Shown: positions 1 to 5,939 of the stretch, in pieces
Numbering within the stretch: position 1 is the stretch's first letter
How the letters are laid out: every line of letters begins with the position of its first letter
Assembly (NCBI GenBank): GCA_947573465.1
Contig: CANPET010000114.1
Coordinates: 1 to 5,939 of the forward strand
Reading direction: 5' to 3'
DNA from: an uncultured Eubacterium sp.
GTDB lineage: Bacteria; Bacillota; Clostridia; Lachnospirales; Lachnospiraceae
Length of the DNA: 5,939 nucleotides
Notes under the pieces: generated by a model
The model's database searches: none
What the model was told of the DNA's origin: nothing
What the model saw: the letters and a program-made list of their open reading frames with translations, nothing else
Translations under genes and position numbers: made by a program

Positions 1-1491
1 TAATTGATCAATAATATGTTCCAATGCTTCCACTGATAATGCAACATCTGTATCACTATCCTTAAATGCAGTTTTTGCTCTATCCAATATTTCTTCTACC
101 GCACAAATCATAACTTGTATTTCCTTTGTCGCTTTATCGGAGAATTTCACATTCTTACTCTTTATTTTTTCTGCTGATTTTGCAATACCTACAGAATGAT
201 CAGATATTCGTTCTATATCACTAATAATGTGTAAAAGTTCATTTGTTACGTGACTGTCCTGTTCACTTAAATTCTGTCTGCTTATCTGTACTAAATAAGT
301 CCCCAACCTATCCTCATATTTATCTATCTCCTGCTCAGAATCCACTACACTTTCCATACTCTCTTCTGAATAATCTCCTATCATTTCACAGGCTTTCTTT
401 ACCCCAGCTTCGGTTCTTTCTATCATAGTATACATTAATTTTTTACACTGTTCTAAAGCAACAGTCGGAGTTGCCATTAATCTCTCATCAAGTAATTCCT
501 TGGAATCCCCCACTTTAGAGTCTCTTACAATAAAGCGTGCTATTTTTTCCAATTGATTTGCAAATGGGAATAAAAGCGCTGTACACAATACATTAAATAT
601 CGTATGAATCACCGCAATACTAAATAAACTTGCACTTTTATCAATAAATGTAAAGTCTACAATTGCATTTACAATACAGAAAATTGTAAGCCACACCGTA
701 GTTCCTATAATATTAAATGCAAGATGTACAACTGCTGTTCTCTTTGCATTTTTATTTGCACCAACAGATGAAATCATAGCTGTTACACAGGTTCCAATAT
801 TTTGTCCCATAATAATTGGTATTGCACTGCCATAACTTACTGCCCCTGTAGATGCCAATGCCTGTAGTATTCCAACAGAAGCCGAAGAACTTTGTATTAC
901 TGCAGTCAAAAATGCACCTGCTAAAACTCCAAGAATCGGATTACTGAACATAGTTAATATCTGCTGGAATTCCGGTACATCTTTTAACGGATTAACTGCT
1001 GCTGACATAGTATCCATTCCAAACATTAACACTGCAAAACCAAGTAGAATCATTCCAGTATCTGCACTTTTACTGCTTTTCTTTCTCATTAGCAAAACAA
1101 TACCTATTAATGCTAATATTGGCGTGAAAGATGTAGGTTTTAATAAACTTACCAAAACATTAGAACTCTCTATTCCCGACAAACTAAGTATCCAGGATGT
1201 TATAGTGGTTCCTACATTTGCACCCATGATAATGCCAATTGCCTGCTTCAAGTTCATGATTCCCGAATTTACAAATCCTACTACCATAACTGTTGTAGCA
1301 GAAGAACTTTGAATAATCGCCGTTACTCCTGCTCCCAGCAAAAATCCTTTAAATCTGCTGGCTGTTAACTTTTCTAAAATATTTTTTAACTGATTACCGG
1401 CCCTTTTTTCTAAAGCCTCTCCCATAACCTGCATTCCAAAAAGAAATAATGCAAGACCTCCAATTAAAGATAAAATATTAAATATATCCAT
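1..1491 (-). CDS. Na/Pi cotransporter family protein with C-terminal PhoU-like domain (3' end beyond window)
   Basis: Predicted sodium-dependent inorganic phosphate carrier of the inner membrane, NaPi-II (PF02690-type) family fused to a PhoU-like domain. The frame is open for 497 codons from the ATG at 1491 to the window edge; the family is usually about 540-590 residues, so only the end of the PhoU part is missing. Two inverted-repeat membrane halves carry the hallmark QSSSA motifs at residues 61-65 and 200-204, each followed about 25 residues later by a partner glycine motif (GANVGTT at 90-96, GQNIGT at 229-234). Hydrophobic helices run from residue 3 to about 320. From about 340 onward the sequence is helical and charged, with the PhoU-type signature DIERISDH at 425-432. 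The start is set by GGAGG 8 nt upstream; an in-frame ATG at 1506 overlaps that site and is less likely. Direct repeats resembling a PhoP box lie upstream. Phosphate as substrate is inferred from the family; some bacterial members are poorly characterised. Confidence 0.93.
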   Translation of the reverse strand, partial: MDIFNILSLIGGLALFLFGMQVMGEALEKRAGNQLKNILEKLTASRFKGFLLGAGVTAIIQSSSATTVMVVGFVNSGIMNLKQAIGIIMGANVGTTITSWILSLSGIESSNVLVSLLKPTSFTPILALIGIVLLMRKKSSKSADTGMILLGFAVLMFGMDTMSAAVNPLKDVPEFQQILTMFSNPILGVLAGAFLTAVIQSSSASVGILQALASTGAVSYGSAIPIIMGQNIGTCVTAMISSVGANKNAKRTAVVHLAFNIIGTTVWLTIFCIVNAIVDFTFIDKSASLFSIAVIHTIFNVLCTALLFPFANQLEKIARFIVRDSKVGDSKELLDERLMATPTVALEQCKKLMYTMIERTEAGVKKACEMIGDYSEESMESVVDSEQEIDKYEDRLGTYLVQISRQNLSEQDSHVTNELLHIISDIERISDHSVGIAKSAEKIKSKNVKFSDKATKEIQVMICAVEEILDRAKTAFKDSDTDVALSVEALEHIIDQL

Positions 1492-1496
1492 ATTCT

Positions 1497-1504
1497 CTAC
1501 CTCC
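1497..1504 (-). promoter_or_regulatory. Ribosome binding site of the Na/Pi cotransporter gene
   Basis: The minus strand reads GGAGGTAG, with 8 nt between GGAGG and the ATG at 1491. It decides the start: the upstream in-frame ATG (1506-1504) overlaps the first base of this site and has no comparable site of its own. Confidence 0.8.
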
Positions 1505-1528
1505 ATAAAACTACATTAATCTTTCAAT

Positions 1529-1577
1529 GTAATACTGAGGTTATTACTAAGTAAATATTTGGTAAATTCTTCGTAAA
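1529..1577 (-). promoter_or_regulatory. Putative PhoP (Pho) box and promoter of the Na/Pi cotransporter gene
   Basis: On the coding strand TTTAC occurs at 1577-1573, 1566-1562 and 1555-1551, exactly 11 nt apart, and a degenerate ATAAC follows in register at 1544-1540. Firmicute PhoP response regulators bind direct TTAACA-like hexamers separated by about 5 nt, that is, an 11-nt period, usually four in a row just upstream of or overlapping the -35 region. A weak -10 candidate, TATTAC (1534-1529), lies just downstream and would start transcription near 1522, placing the repeats at about -55 to -18. The repeats and spacing are seen directly; PhoP binding and the exact promoter are inference. A TTACT-A-AGTAA inverted repeat (1544-1554) overlaps the array and could instead be an operator for another regulator. 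Confidence 0.5.
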
Positions 1578-1680
1578 ATACCATACCTACTGTTTATTCT
1601 TTTCATTTTTTTCTTTTTTACACAAACAAAAATAAAAAATATAGAAAATATAAAACTCTATCTGTCCTATATCTGGCAAA

Positions 1681-1726
1681 ATAAGAGAGCATGAATATTC
1701 ACTCAGTTATACCCATGCTCTCTTAT
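1681..1726 (-). terminator. Hairpin terminator of the yqeY-phosphoesterase-LRR operon
   Basis: A perfect 13-bp inverted repeat (1681-1693 with 1714-1726, ATAAGAGAGCATG against its complement) encloses a 20-nt loop, 11 nt past the LRR gene's stop codon. On the minus strand the stem runs into TTATTTTG, a short, interrupted T-tract, so it may terminate only partly or mainly protect the 3' end. The loop contains the small palindrome TGAATATTCA, which could fold further. Confidence 0.7.
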
Positions 1727-1737
1727 CATAAAATATT

Positions 1738-2673
1738 TTATTCTGAAATTATCTCATATCTTCCCTCTGGGGGATTACTCTTTACAAATGTCTCTGTCTG
1801 CGAATCTACCGGACAATGAATTTTCAGTCCGTCCACCCCTTCCTCTGTTTCAAACATTTTTAAGCTCATGTTCGGAATTTGTTCTGGAAGAAATATTTCT
1901 TTGATATGACTATCTCCAAATGCCCAATCCTGAATCTCTTCTACCCCTTCATTGATTACTACTGTATCTACATTGGAAAACAAAAAAGCTCCACTTTCTA
2001 TTTTCTTTACATTGGCAGGTACAATAACCTTGTGAGTATTGACTGCTCTGTCATAATCTGCTGAAAAAGCATTTTCTGCTATGCCCGTTACAGATTCCGG
2101 AATCGTCACTTCCTGCTTATCCCCATTGTAAGCTAATAACATTCCCTCCTCATCTATGGCAAATCCATTTTCATCAAACATCCCTGACTTTTCATAGTAA
2201 GCATTTGTCTGACAATTATACTCCAACTGGTCCGCTGCATCTTCTTCCTCTCTGAAATAATAGATTTTATTTCCATCATTATCAATAATGTAAAAATATT
2301 CCTTTAATTCATATTGTTCCATATCATCATCAATAATATCTTCTAGTTCTTTTACTTCATTGACATATTTCATGGAATATTGTTTACTTCCCAGTTTTAA
2401 TGCATGATTTCCTACTTCGTAATTTCCCCTATTCGGCTGTTCTCCATAAACATCCTTTTCGTCAAAATTTGATTCATCAAACTGAACCACATACATTTCA
2501 TCCAAATCTACTTTATACCATGTTCCTTTTAAAGATATATTTTTATAATATCCTTTATCGGTAAAAGCATCTCTATGTCTGCATCTTACAAATATAAACA
2601 TAGATAACAAAATGATAAGAATAATTCCATCAATAATTAATACTCTTTTTAACTTAATTCTTTTGCTTTTCAT
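1738..2673 (-). CDS. Membrane-anchored protein with BspA-like leucine-rich repeats
   Basis: The 311-residue protein has a basic start (KSKRIKLKR), then one hydrophobic segment at about residues 11-29, then an extracellular part; it reads as a signal anchor because no good cleavage site follows. Residues about 48-140 form a beta-rich acidic domain opening with GTWYKVD and continuing GNYEVGNHALKLG, a pattern seen in small lipocalin-like or DUF-type exported domains; I cannot name it firmly. Residues about 187-275 carry BspA/LRR_5-type repeats: VTIPESVTGIAENAFS (189-204), VIVPANVKKIESGAF (216-230), VVINEGVEEIQDWAF (238-252) and a weaker IFLPEQIPNMSLKMF (260-274). Such repeats usually mediate binding to surfaces, host molecules or other proteins. 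It starts 4 nt after the phosphoesterase stop codon; its only ribosome site is the weak AAGAAGAAG overlapping that gene's end, so it is probably translationally coupled. The specific function is unknown. Confidence 0.85.
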   Translation of the reverse strand: MKSKRIKLKRVLIIDGIILIILLSMFIFVRCRHRDAFTDKGYYKNISLKGTWYKVDLDEMYVVQFDESNFDEKDVYGEQPNRGNYEVGNHALKLGSKQYSMKYVNEVKELEDIIDDDMEQYELKEYFYIIDNDGNKIYYFREEEDAADQLEYNCQTNAYYEKSGMFDENGFAIDEEGMLLAYNGDKQEVTIPESVTGIAENAFSADYDRAVNTHKVIVPANVKKIESGAFLFSNVDTVVINEGVEEIQDWAFGDSHIKEIFLPEQIPNMSLKMFETEEGVDGLKIHCPVDSQTETFVKSNPPEGRYEIISE

Positions 2674-2677
2674 AACA

Positions 2678-4369
2678 CTACTTCTTCTTTATCTTAAGTC
2701 TTTTTACCTTAGACCATTTTCCATAAACTCTTTCACCAAACTGATATCGATATGCTCTGACTCTAATGTAATAAGTCTTTTTATTCTTCAACTTGGTAAT
2801 TGTATATTTTGTTTTATTTGTTCTTCTGGTTTTTGTCTTGCCAGCTTTAAATTTCTTACTTGTTGAATACTGAATCTCATATTTATAAGCACTGGTAACT
2901 TTCTTATATTTTACCAACACTTTATACTTTTTAGATTTCTTAGATATCTTCTTTACTTTTCCCAAGGACTTAATCTTAGAAGTTCCTGTTTTAATTGCCG
3001 GTATTGGTGTCCCTTTCTTTCCGTCATAACAAATATAAGATGCCTCTGCCATATATTTTCCTGCTATAAAATCTGTGGAAAGATACACTGTACTATTCTT
3101 ATATCTCAATGCTACTGTTCCCTGAGAAAGCTTCCCATTATTCTCGTCTCGTTGTGCAGAATCCTTTTCAATCGTTCTTGGTGCACTAACACTTGCCAAG
3201 TGCACAATGGAAGCTCCTGACTTTTTCCCATTAATATTTCCAATATTCAAATTCGGATTATACTTCTGCTGGTCATACGCCCAATGAGAATGCCCATTAA
3301 ACATGGTTACATTTGGATATTTATTTAGCAGATTTCGAAATCTCTTTTCGTCATCATTTCCAAATGTATATGTTAAATCATAAGTATATCCACCCGGATT
3401 TTTCAAGTTTCCTACTGCATTTGTCACATCACCATTTTCCAATGCAAAGTATGAATGAAAGAACAAATATACATTTTTATTTGCATAGGTATTCAAATTC
3501 TTTTCCAGCCAATTCAACTGCTGTTTTTCTAACAACTGGCTGTATTTACTATTATATGACCACTTTGTCTGGCTAAAGAAAATAAATATATCACCCTGCT
3601 TCTCATAGACAAAATCAACACCATTGCTATTTATGTTTTTAATATTTTTATCTGTTGTTTTCTTTGTATTTACATATTTATTAAAATCATTAATGCCGCT
3701 TACATCATGATTTCCCATGCAAGTATAAACTGTCATTTTCGGATATTTATCCATTGCCGTTTTAAATTTCGTAAAAGCTTCTTTTTCTCCATGGCTGCTT
3801 AAATCGCCAGTTAATCCTAGAAAATCTATTCCCTGATCATTTATAAATTTTAACGCGTTATTAAATGCCGGCACAGAGTCATCTGCCGAAAAATCTTTAT
3901 AACGATTGTAATGTACATCACTCATCAATCCAAACTGATAAGATACCGTTCCTTCACTGAACTTCTTCTCCTCCGGAATATCATATGTACAAATTGTATT
4001 GGATTCACTGTCTAATAACATCAATTTATCTGCATCCTGCGGTATTACTGTATATTCTGACAGAATCTTATATGTAGCTGTCAAATCACTTTCTGTTGTC
4101 GTGATATTAGTTAATTCCGTAAAGGAAACACCATTATAAGTTAGTTTATTTCCTCTATCGTCTCCCCAATACAACTGATATTTTCCCGGTTCTGCTGTAC
4201 GCACTTCAATCTCTCCATATGCCAGTCCTGCATTGTGATTGGCAAAATGGTACTCAATTTTATTCTCTACTACATCAGCAGTCACTCTCTTACATCCTGG
4301 CAATATAGTTACTGCCAATGTTAAAGCCAACGCACTTGATAATACCTTATTCACAAATCTACTTTTCAT
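2678..4369 (-). CDS. Exported metallophosphoesterase with C-terminal fibronectin-III-like domain
   Basis: A calcineurin-like, two-metal phosphoesterase of 563 residues, predicted to act outside the membrane. Residues 1-26 are a signal peptide (KSRFVNK, hydrophobic core, then LPGC at 23-26). That could be a lipobox with C26 as the lipid anchor, although proline at -2 is atypical. Residues about 38-135 look like a beta-sandwich pre-domain. The catalytic domain has all the family motifs: DVH (D151, H153), GDLS (D189), GNHD (N220, H221, D222), a lone metal histidine (H305 in FFHSYF) and GHSH (359-362). Residues about 464-563 form a fibronectin-III-like module ending YGKWSKVKRLK and are about one-third lysine, suggesting contact with anionic wall polymers. 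The frame could begin at 4408, but that start overlaps yqeY by 23 nt and puts 13 polar residues before the signal peptide. The ATG at 4369 follows yqeY by 16 nt and has AAAGG upstream. Substrate is not deducible; a phosphomonoester, phosphodiester or nucleotide is possible. Confidence 0.9.
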   Translation of the reverse strand: MKSRFVNKVLSSALALTLAVTILPGCKRVTADVVENKIEYHFANHNAGLAYGEIEVRTAEPGKYQLYWGDDRGNKLTYNGVSFTELTNITTTESDLTATYKILSEYTVIPQDADKLMLLDSESNTICTYDIPEEKKFSEGTVSYQFGLMSDVHYNRYKDFSADDSVPAFNNALKFINDQGIDFLGLTGDLSSHGEKEAFTKFKTAMDKYPKMTVYTCMGNHDVSGINDFNKYVNTKKTTDKNIKNINSNGVDFVYEKQGDIFIFFSQTKWSYNSKYSQLLEKQQLNWLEKNLNTYANKNVYLFFHSYFALENGDVTNAVGNLKNPGGYTYDLTYTFGNDDEKRFRNLLNKYPNVTMFNGHSHWAYDQQKYNPNLNIGNINGKKSGASIVHLASVSAPRTIEKDSAQRDENNGKLSQGTVALRYKNSTVYLSTDFIAGKYMAEASYICYDGKKGTPIPAIKTGTSKIKSLGKVKKISKKSKKYKVLVKYKKVTSAYKYEIQYSTSKKFKAGKTKTRRTNKTKYTITKLKNKKTYYIRVRAYRYQFGERVYGKWSKVKRLKIKKK

Positions 4370-4385
4370 GTTTTTCCCAGCCTTT

Positions 4386-4823
4386 CTACTGACACAGCTT
4401 TGCCACAAGCTGATTGATTATTTTTCCATCTGCACGTCCTTTAAATGCTGGCATAACTGTCTTCATAATCTGACCTTTGTTGCCAGTTGCAAGTACATCC
4501 GCAAACTTTTCTTTTAACTCTGCCTCCACTTCTTCTTCACTCATCAGCTTCGGTGCATATTCATTAAATACGTCATATCTTGCCTGATACTCTTCCTTTA
4601 AATCTATTCTGTCCGCCGGACAGCTGTCAATCTGCTCTTTTACAGTTTTTAATTCTTTTAAAATTACCTTATTTACCATATCTTCAGGAATATCTTCTCT
4701 GCATCCGGCATCAATTCCTGCTTTCTTTACTGCCTGAATCAATGCTGAAATAGATTCCTTTCTAGCCTTGTCTCGAGCCTTCATAGCTGCAATCATATCT
4801 TTTTGTAATGTACTAATATCCAT
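4386..4823 (-). CDS. yqeY: YqeY/GatB-like domain protein
   Basis: This 145-residue protein matches the usual length and layout of the stand-alone YqeY family, whose fold resembles the C-terminal tail domain of the GatB subunit of the tRNA-dependent amidotransferase. The N-terminal part is helical and charged (LQKDMIAAMKARDKARKES at 6-24, then ISALIQAVKKAG). The C-terminal region has the family pattern SEEEVEAELKEKFADV followed by NKGQIMKTVMPAFKGRADGK and a final NQLVAKL helix. No membrane segment or signal peptide is present, so it should be cytoplasmic. By homology a tRNA- or amidotransferase-related role is often proposed, but the biochemical function is not established. It is the first gene of the apparent operon, with AAGGAGG (4840-4834) 10 nt before the ATG and a good promoter upstream. 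Nothing in it suggests a functional tie to the exported proteins downstream. Confidence 0.93.
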   Translation of the reverse strand: MDISTLQKDMIAAMKARDKARKESISALIQAVKKAGIDAGCREDIPEDMVNKVILKELKTVKEQIDSCPADRIDLKEEYQARYDVFNEYAPKLMSEEEVEAELKEKFADVLATGNKGQIMKTVMPAFKGRADGKIINQLVAKLCQ

Positions 4824-4833
4824 TTTATTTCAT

Positions 4834-4840
4834 CCTCCTT
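4834..4840 (-). promoter_or_regulatory. Ribosome binding site of yqeY
   Basis: The minus strand reads AAGGAGG, a full match to the anti-Shine-Dalgarno core, 10 nt before the ATG at 4823. A second ATG abuts this site directly (4833-4831) but opens only ATG-AAA-TAA and is too close to be used. Confidence 0.75.
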
Positions 4841-4863
4841 ACTATTTTTCCATATCTTCTATA

Positions 4864-4892
4864 AGTATATTATAGTTTGTAGATTATGTCTA
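4864..4892 (-). promoter_or_regulatory. Vegetative (sigma-A type) promoter of the yqeY operon
   Basis: The minus strand has TAGACA (4892-4887, 5 of 6 to TTGACA), a 17-nt spacer, and TATACT (4869-4864, 5 of 6 to TATAAT). Transcription would start near 4857, giving a leader of about 34 nt that contains the ribosome site. A TATAAT also lies 5 nt upstream of the chosen -10 (4874-4869) but is only 12 nt from the -35. The promoter sits directly after the terminator of the preceding gene, consistent with an independent transcription unit. Confidence 0.75.
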
Positions 4893-4903
4893 TTTTAAAA
4901 AGC

Positions 4904-4943
4904 AAAAAAACAGACCACTCTTGCAAAAAATGGATCTGTTTTT
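4904..4943 (-). terminator. Intrinsic terminator of the YgiQ-family gene
   Basis: On the minus strand AAAACAGATCC (from 4943) pairs with GGTCTGTTTT with one bulged T in the left arm and a 15-nt loop. The G/C part of the stem is followed by an uninterrupted run of seven T (4910-4904). It begins only a few bases after the stop codon at 4947. Confidence 0.85.
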
Positions 4944-4946
4944 ATC

Positions 4947-5939
4947 TTACTTTTTGTTTCTATGTCTATGACTATTTTTTTGTTTTTTATTATTCACTTT
5001 TTTAATCTTATTCCTATCGTTTCTGTCATTTAATTTACCTTTATTTTTCAAACTTCCTTTGCTGTTGGATTTTCCTTGGGTATTTGAACGATTGCTTTTT
5101 TCTGCCTTATATCTCTCCTTTTTAAACTGTCTCGGTTTTATCAAACATTCTGGTCCGAATCCTATTAAATCCTCTCTTCCTGCAATGTGAAGTGCTTCTT
5201 TTACCAAGTCGTAATTGGCAGGATTTCTATACTGCATTAATGCTCTCTGCATCGCTTTTTCGTGTGGATTCTTAGGTGTATATACCGGTTCCATTGTCCT
5301 TGGATCTACCCCGGTATAATACATTACCGTAGACATCGTAGATGGTGTAGGATAAAAATCCTGTACCTGCTGTGGATTATATCCTATATCCCGTAAGTAT
5401 TCTGCCAGTTTCACTGCCTCTTTCATATCTGAGCCTGGATGAGAGCTCATTAAATATGGAACAACAAACTGTTTTTTGCCAGCTCGGTCATTTAATTTGT
5501 AATATTTATCTATAAACTTTTCATAGACACAATTTTGCGGTTTTCCCATATAGGAAAGGACTTTATCAGAAATATGCTCTGGTGCAACCTTCAGCTGTCC
5601 ACTGATATGATGCTCTACCAATTCTTTGAAAAATGTATCGTTCTTATCTTCCATAATATAATCAAACCGAATTCCCGAACGCACAAATACTTTCTTTACT
5701 TTCGGTAGTTCCCTCAATTTTCGAAGTAACTTTAAGTATTCACTATGGTCTGTATCCAGATTCTTACAAGGTTTCGGCCATAGGCATTGCTTATGTTTGC
5801 ACACACCACTCTTTAATTGTTTCTTGCAGGCTGGATGGTAAAAGTTGGCTGTTGGACCTCCCACATCATGAATATATCCTTTAAAATTCGGCATTTCTGT
5901 TATCTTTTTTGCCTCTTTTATAATGGATTCATGACTTCT
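4947..5939 (-). CDS. ygiQ: YgiQ family (UPF0313) radical SAM protein, C-terminal half
   Basis: 330 residues are visible and the frame is open to the window edge, so the methionine at 5894 is internal, not the start. The family is usually over 600 residues; the N-terminal half, with the CxxxCxxC cysteines that bind the 4Fe-4S cluster, should lie just outside, since the first visible residues (RSHESIIKEA) correspond to the RS-ESI segment that follows that motif. Visible hallmarks, numbered from the edge, are KGYIHDVGGPTANFY (20-34), a four-cysteine block C-X8-C-X4-C-X5-C (about 38-58), RSGIRFDY, LKVAPEHIS, YLMSSHPGSD, and QDFYPTPSTMSTVMYYTGVDP leading into the C-terminal DUF3362-type region. 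The last 60 or so residues are a low-complexity K/N/R/S-rich tail. The enzyme's reaction is not established. It ends at its own terminator, so it is not part of the downstream operon. Confidence 0.93.
   Translation of the reverse strand, partial: RSHESIIKEAKKITEMPNFKGYIHDVGGPTANFYHPACKKQLKSGVCKHKQCLWPKPCKNLDTDHSEYLKLLRKLRELPKVKKVFVRSGIRFDYIMEDKNDTFFKELVEHHISGQLKVAPEHISDKVLSYMGKPQNCVYEKFIDKYYKLNDRAGKKQFVVPYLMSSHPGSDMKEAVKLAEYLRDIGYNPQQVQDFYPTPSTMSTVMYYTGVDPRTMEPVYTPKNPHEKAMQRALMQYRNPANYDLVKEALHIAGREDLIGFGPECLIKPRQFKKERYKAEKSNRSNTQGKSNSKGSLKNKGKLNDRNDRNKIKKVNNKKQKNSHRHRNKK

Larger units (their letters stand above)
1507..1737. other. Intergenic gap between the leucine-rich-repeat gene and the Na/Pi gene
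   Basis: This 231-nt AT-rich gap holds, in transcription order on the minus strand, the hairpin terminator at 1726-1681, a stretch of purine/T-rich sequence (about 1680-1580) with no frame or motif I can recognise, the Pho-box-like array with a candidate promoter, and a short leader. The leader can form a small 6-bp hairpin (TACATT/AATGTA, 1512-1517 with 1526-1531). No small gene with a convincing ribosome site was seen. Confidence 0.6.

Noticed and set aside
243..428. Plus-strand frame of 61 codons
   Set aside because: It lies antisense inside the Na/Pi cotransporter gene, has no ribosome site and resembles no protein.
1512..1531. Small inverted repeat TACATT/AATGTA in the Na/Pi leader, possible riboswitch or operator
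   Set aside because: Only 6 bp of A/T-rich pairing in a leader of about 30 nt; too weak and short for a structured riboswitch.
1728..1741. Palindrome ATAAAATATTTTAT over the LRR gene's stop codon
   Set aside because: It is pure A/T in an A/T-rich stretch and has no G/C support, so chance is the simplest explanation.
2612..2866. Plus-strand hydrophobic frame of 84 codons, possible small membrane protein
   Set aside because: Its hydrophobicity comes from the complement of lysine-rich AAG/AAA codons in the fibronectin-like tail and the LRR protein's N-terminus.
3313..3576. Plus-strand frame of 87 codons inside the phosphoesterase gene
   Set aside because: It is antisense to the catalytic core, whose motifs are intact; the histidine- and tyrosine-rich product is the expected shadow of AT-rich coding DNA.
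4239..4517. Plus-strand frame of 92 codons spanning the yqeY-phosphoesterase junction
   Set aside because: It is antisense to two well-supported genes, and I see no promoter or ribosome site for it.
4824..4833. Mini-frame ATG-AAA-TAA between the yqeY ribosome site and start
   Set aside because: The ATG directly abuts the AAGGAGG, so initiation there is not plausible; it is probably chance.
1738..5939. Possible defence, toxin or other new multi-gene system
   Set aside because: Four of the five genes belong to recognisable families, and the LRR protein has recognisable repeats; no nuclease, toxin, transposase or repeat array is present, and the operon is headed by a conserved cytoplasmic gene.

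Overview
The window looks like an ordinary chromosomal stretch from a low-GC, Gram-positive anaerobe of the Clostridia, most likely Lachnospiraceae-like. The grounds are the AT-rich sequence, strong AAGGAGG-type ribosome sites, a basic fibronectin-III-like tail and BspA-type leucine-rich repeats on exported proteins, and a PhoU-tailed Na/Pi cotransporter. This placement is inference from style and families, not from a marker gene. All five genes lie on the minus strand, so transcription runs from high to low coordinates, and coding density is high. I see no mobile element, CRISPR array, tRNA or rRNA.

In transcription order: (1) 5939-4947 is the C-terminal half of a YgiQ-family radical SAM protein, cut by the window edge and ending at a clear intrinsic terminator (4943-4904). 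(2) A good vegetative promoter (TAGACA-17-TATACT, 4892-4864) starts an apparent three-gene operon. It holds a 145-residue YqeY/GatB-like protein (4823-4386), a predicted exported metallophosphoesterase with a lysine-rich fibronectin-III-like tail (4369-2678; I prefer this internal start over the longest frame), and a membrane-anchored protein with BspA-like leucine-rich repeats (2673-1738). The gaps are 16 and 4 nt. A 13-bp hairpin (1726-1681) lies just past the last stop codon. (3) After a 231-nt gap comes a Na/Pi cotransporter with a C-terminal PhoU-like domain (1491 to the window edge). It has no frame listed from stop to stop because it runs off the window, but it is open for 497 codons.

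The most notable non-coding signal is upstream of the Na/Pi cotransporter. TTTAC occurs three times at exactly 11-nt steps on the coding strand, with a fourth degenerate copy (ATAAC) in the same register. This is the architecture of a Gram-positive PhoP (Pho box) site, in front of a phosphate-transport gene. With the neighbouring exported phosphoesterase, the region may have a phosphate-scavenging theme, although the phosphoesterase operon itself shows no such box. I found no convincing novel multi-gene system. The genuinely uncharacterised part is the coupled pair of phosphoesterase and leucine-rich-repeat surface proteins.
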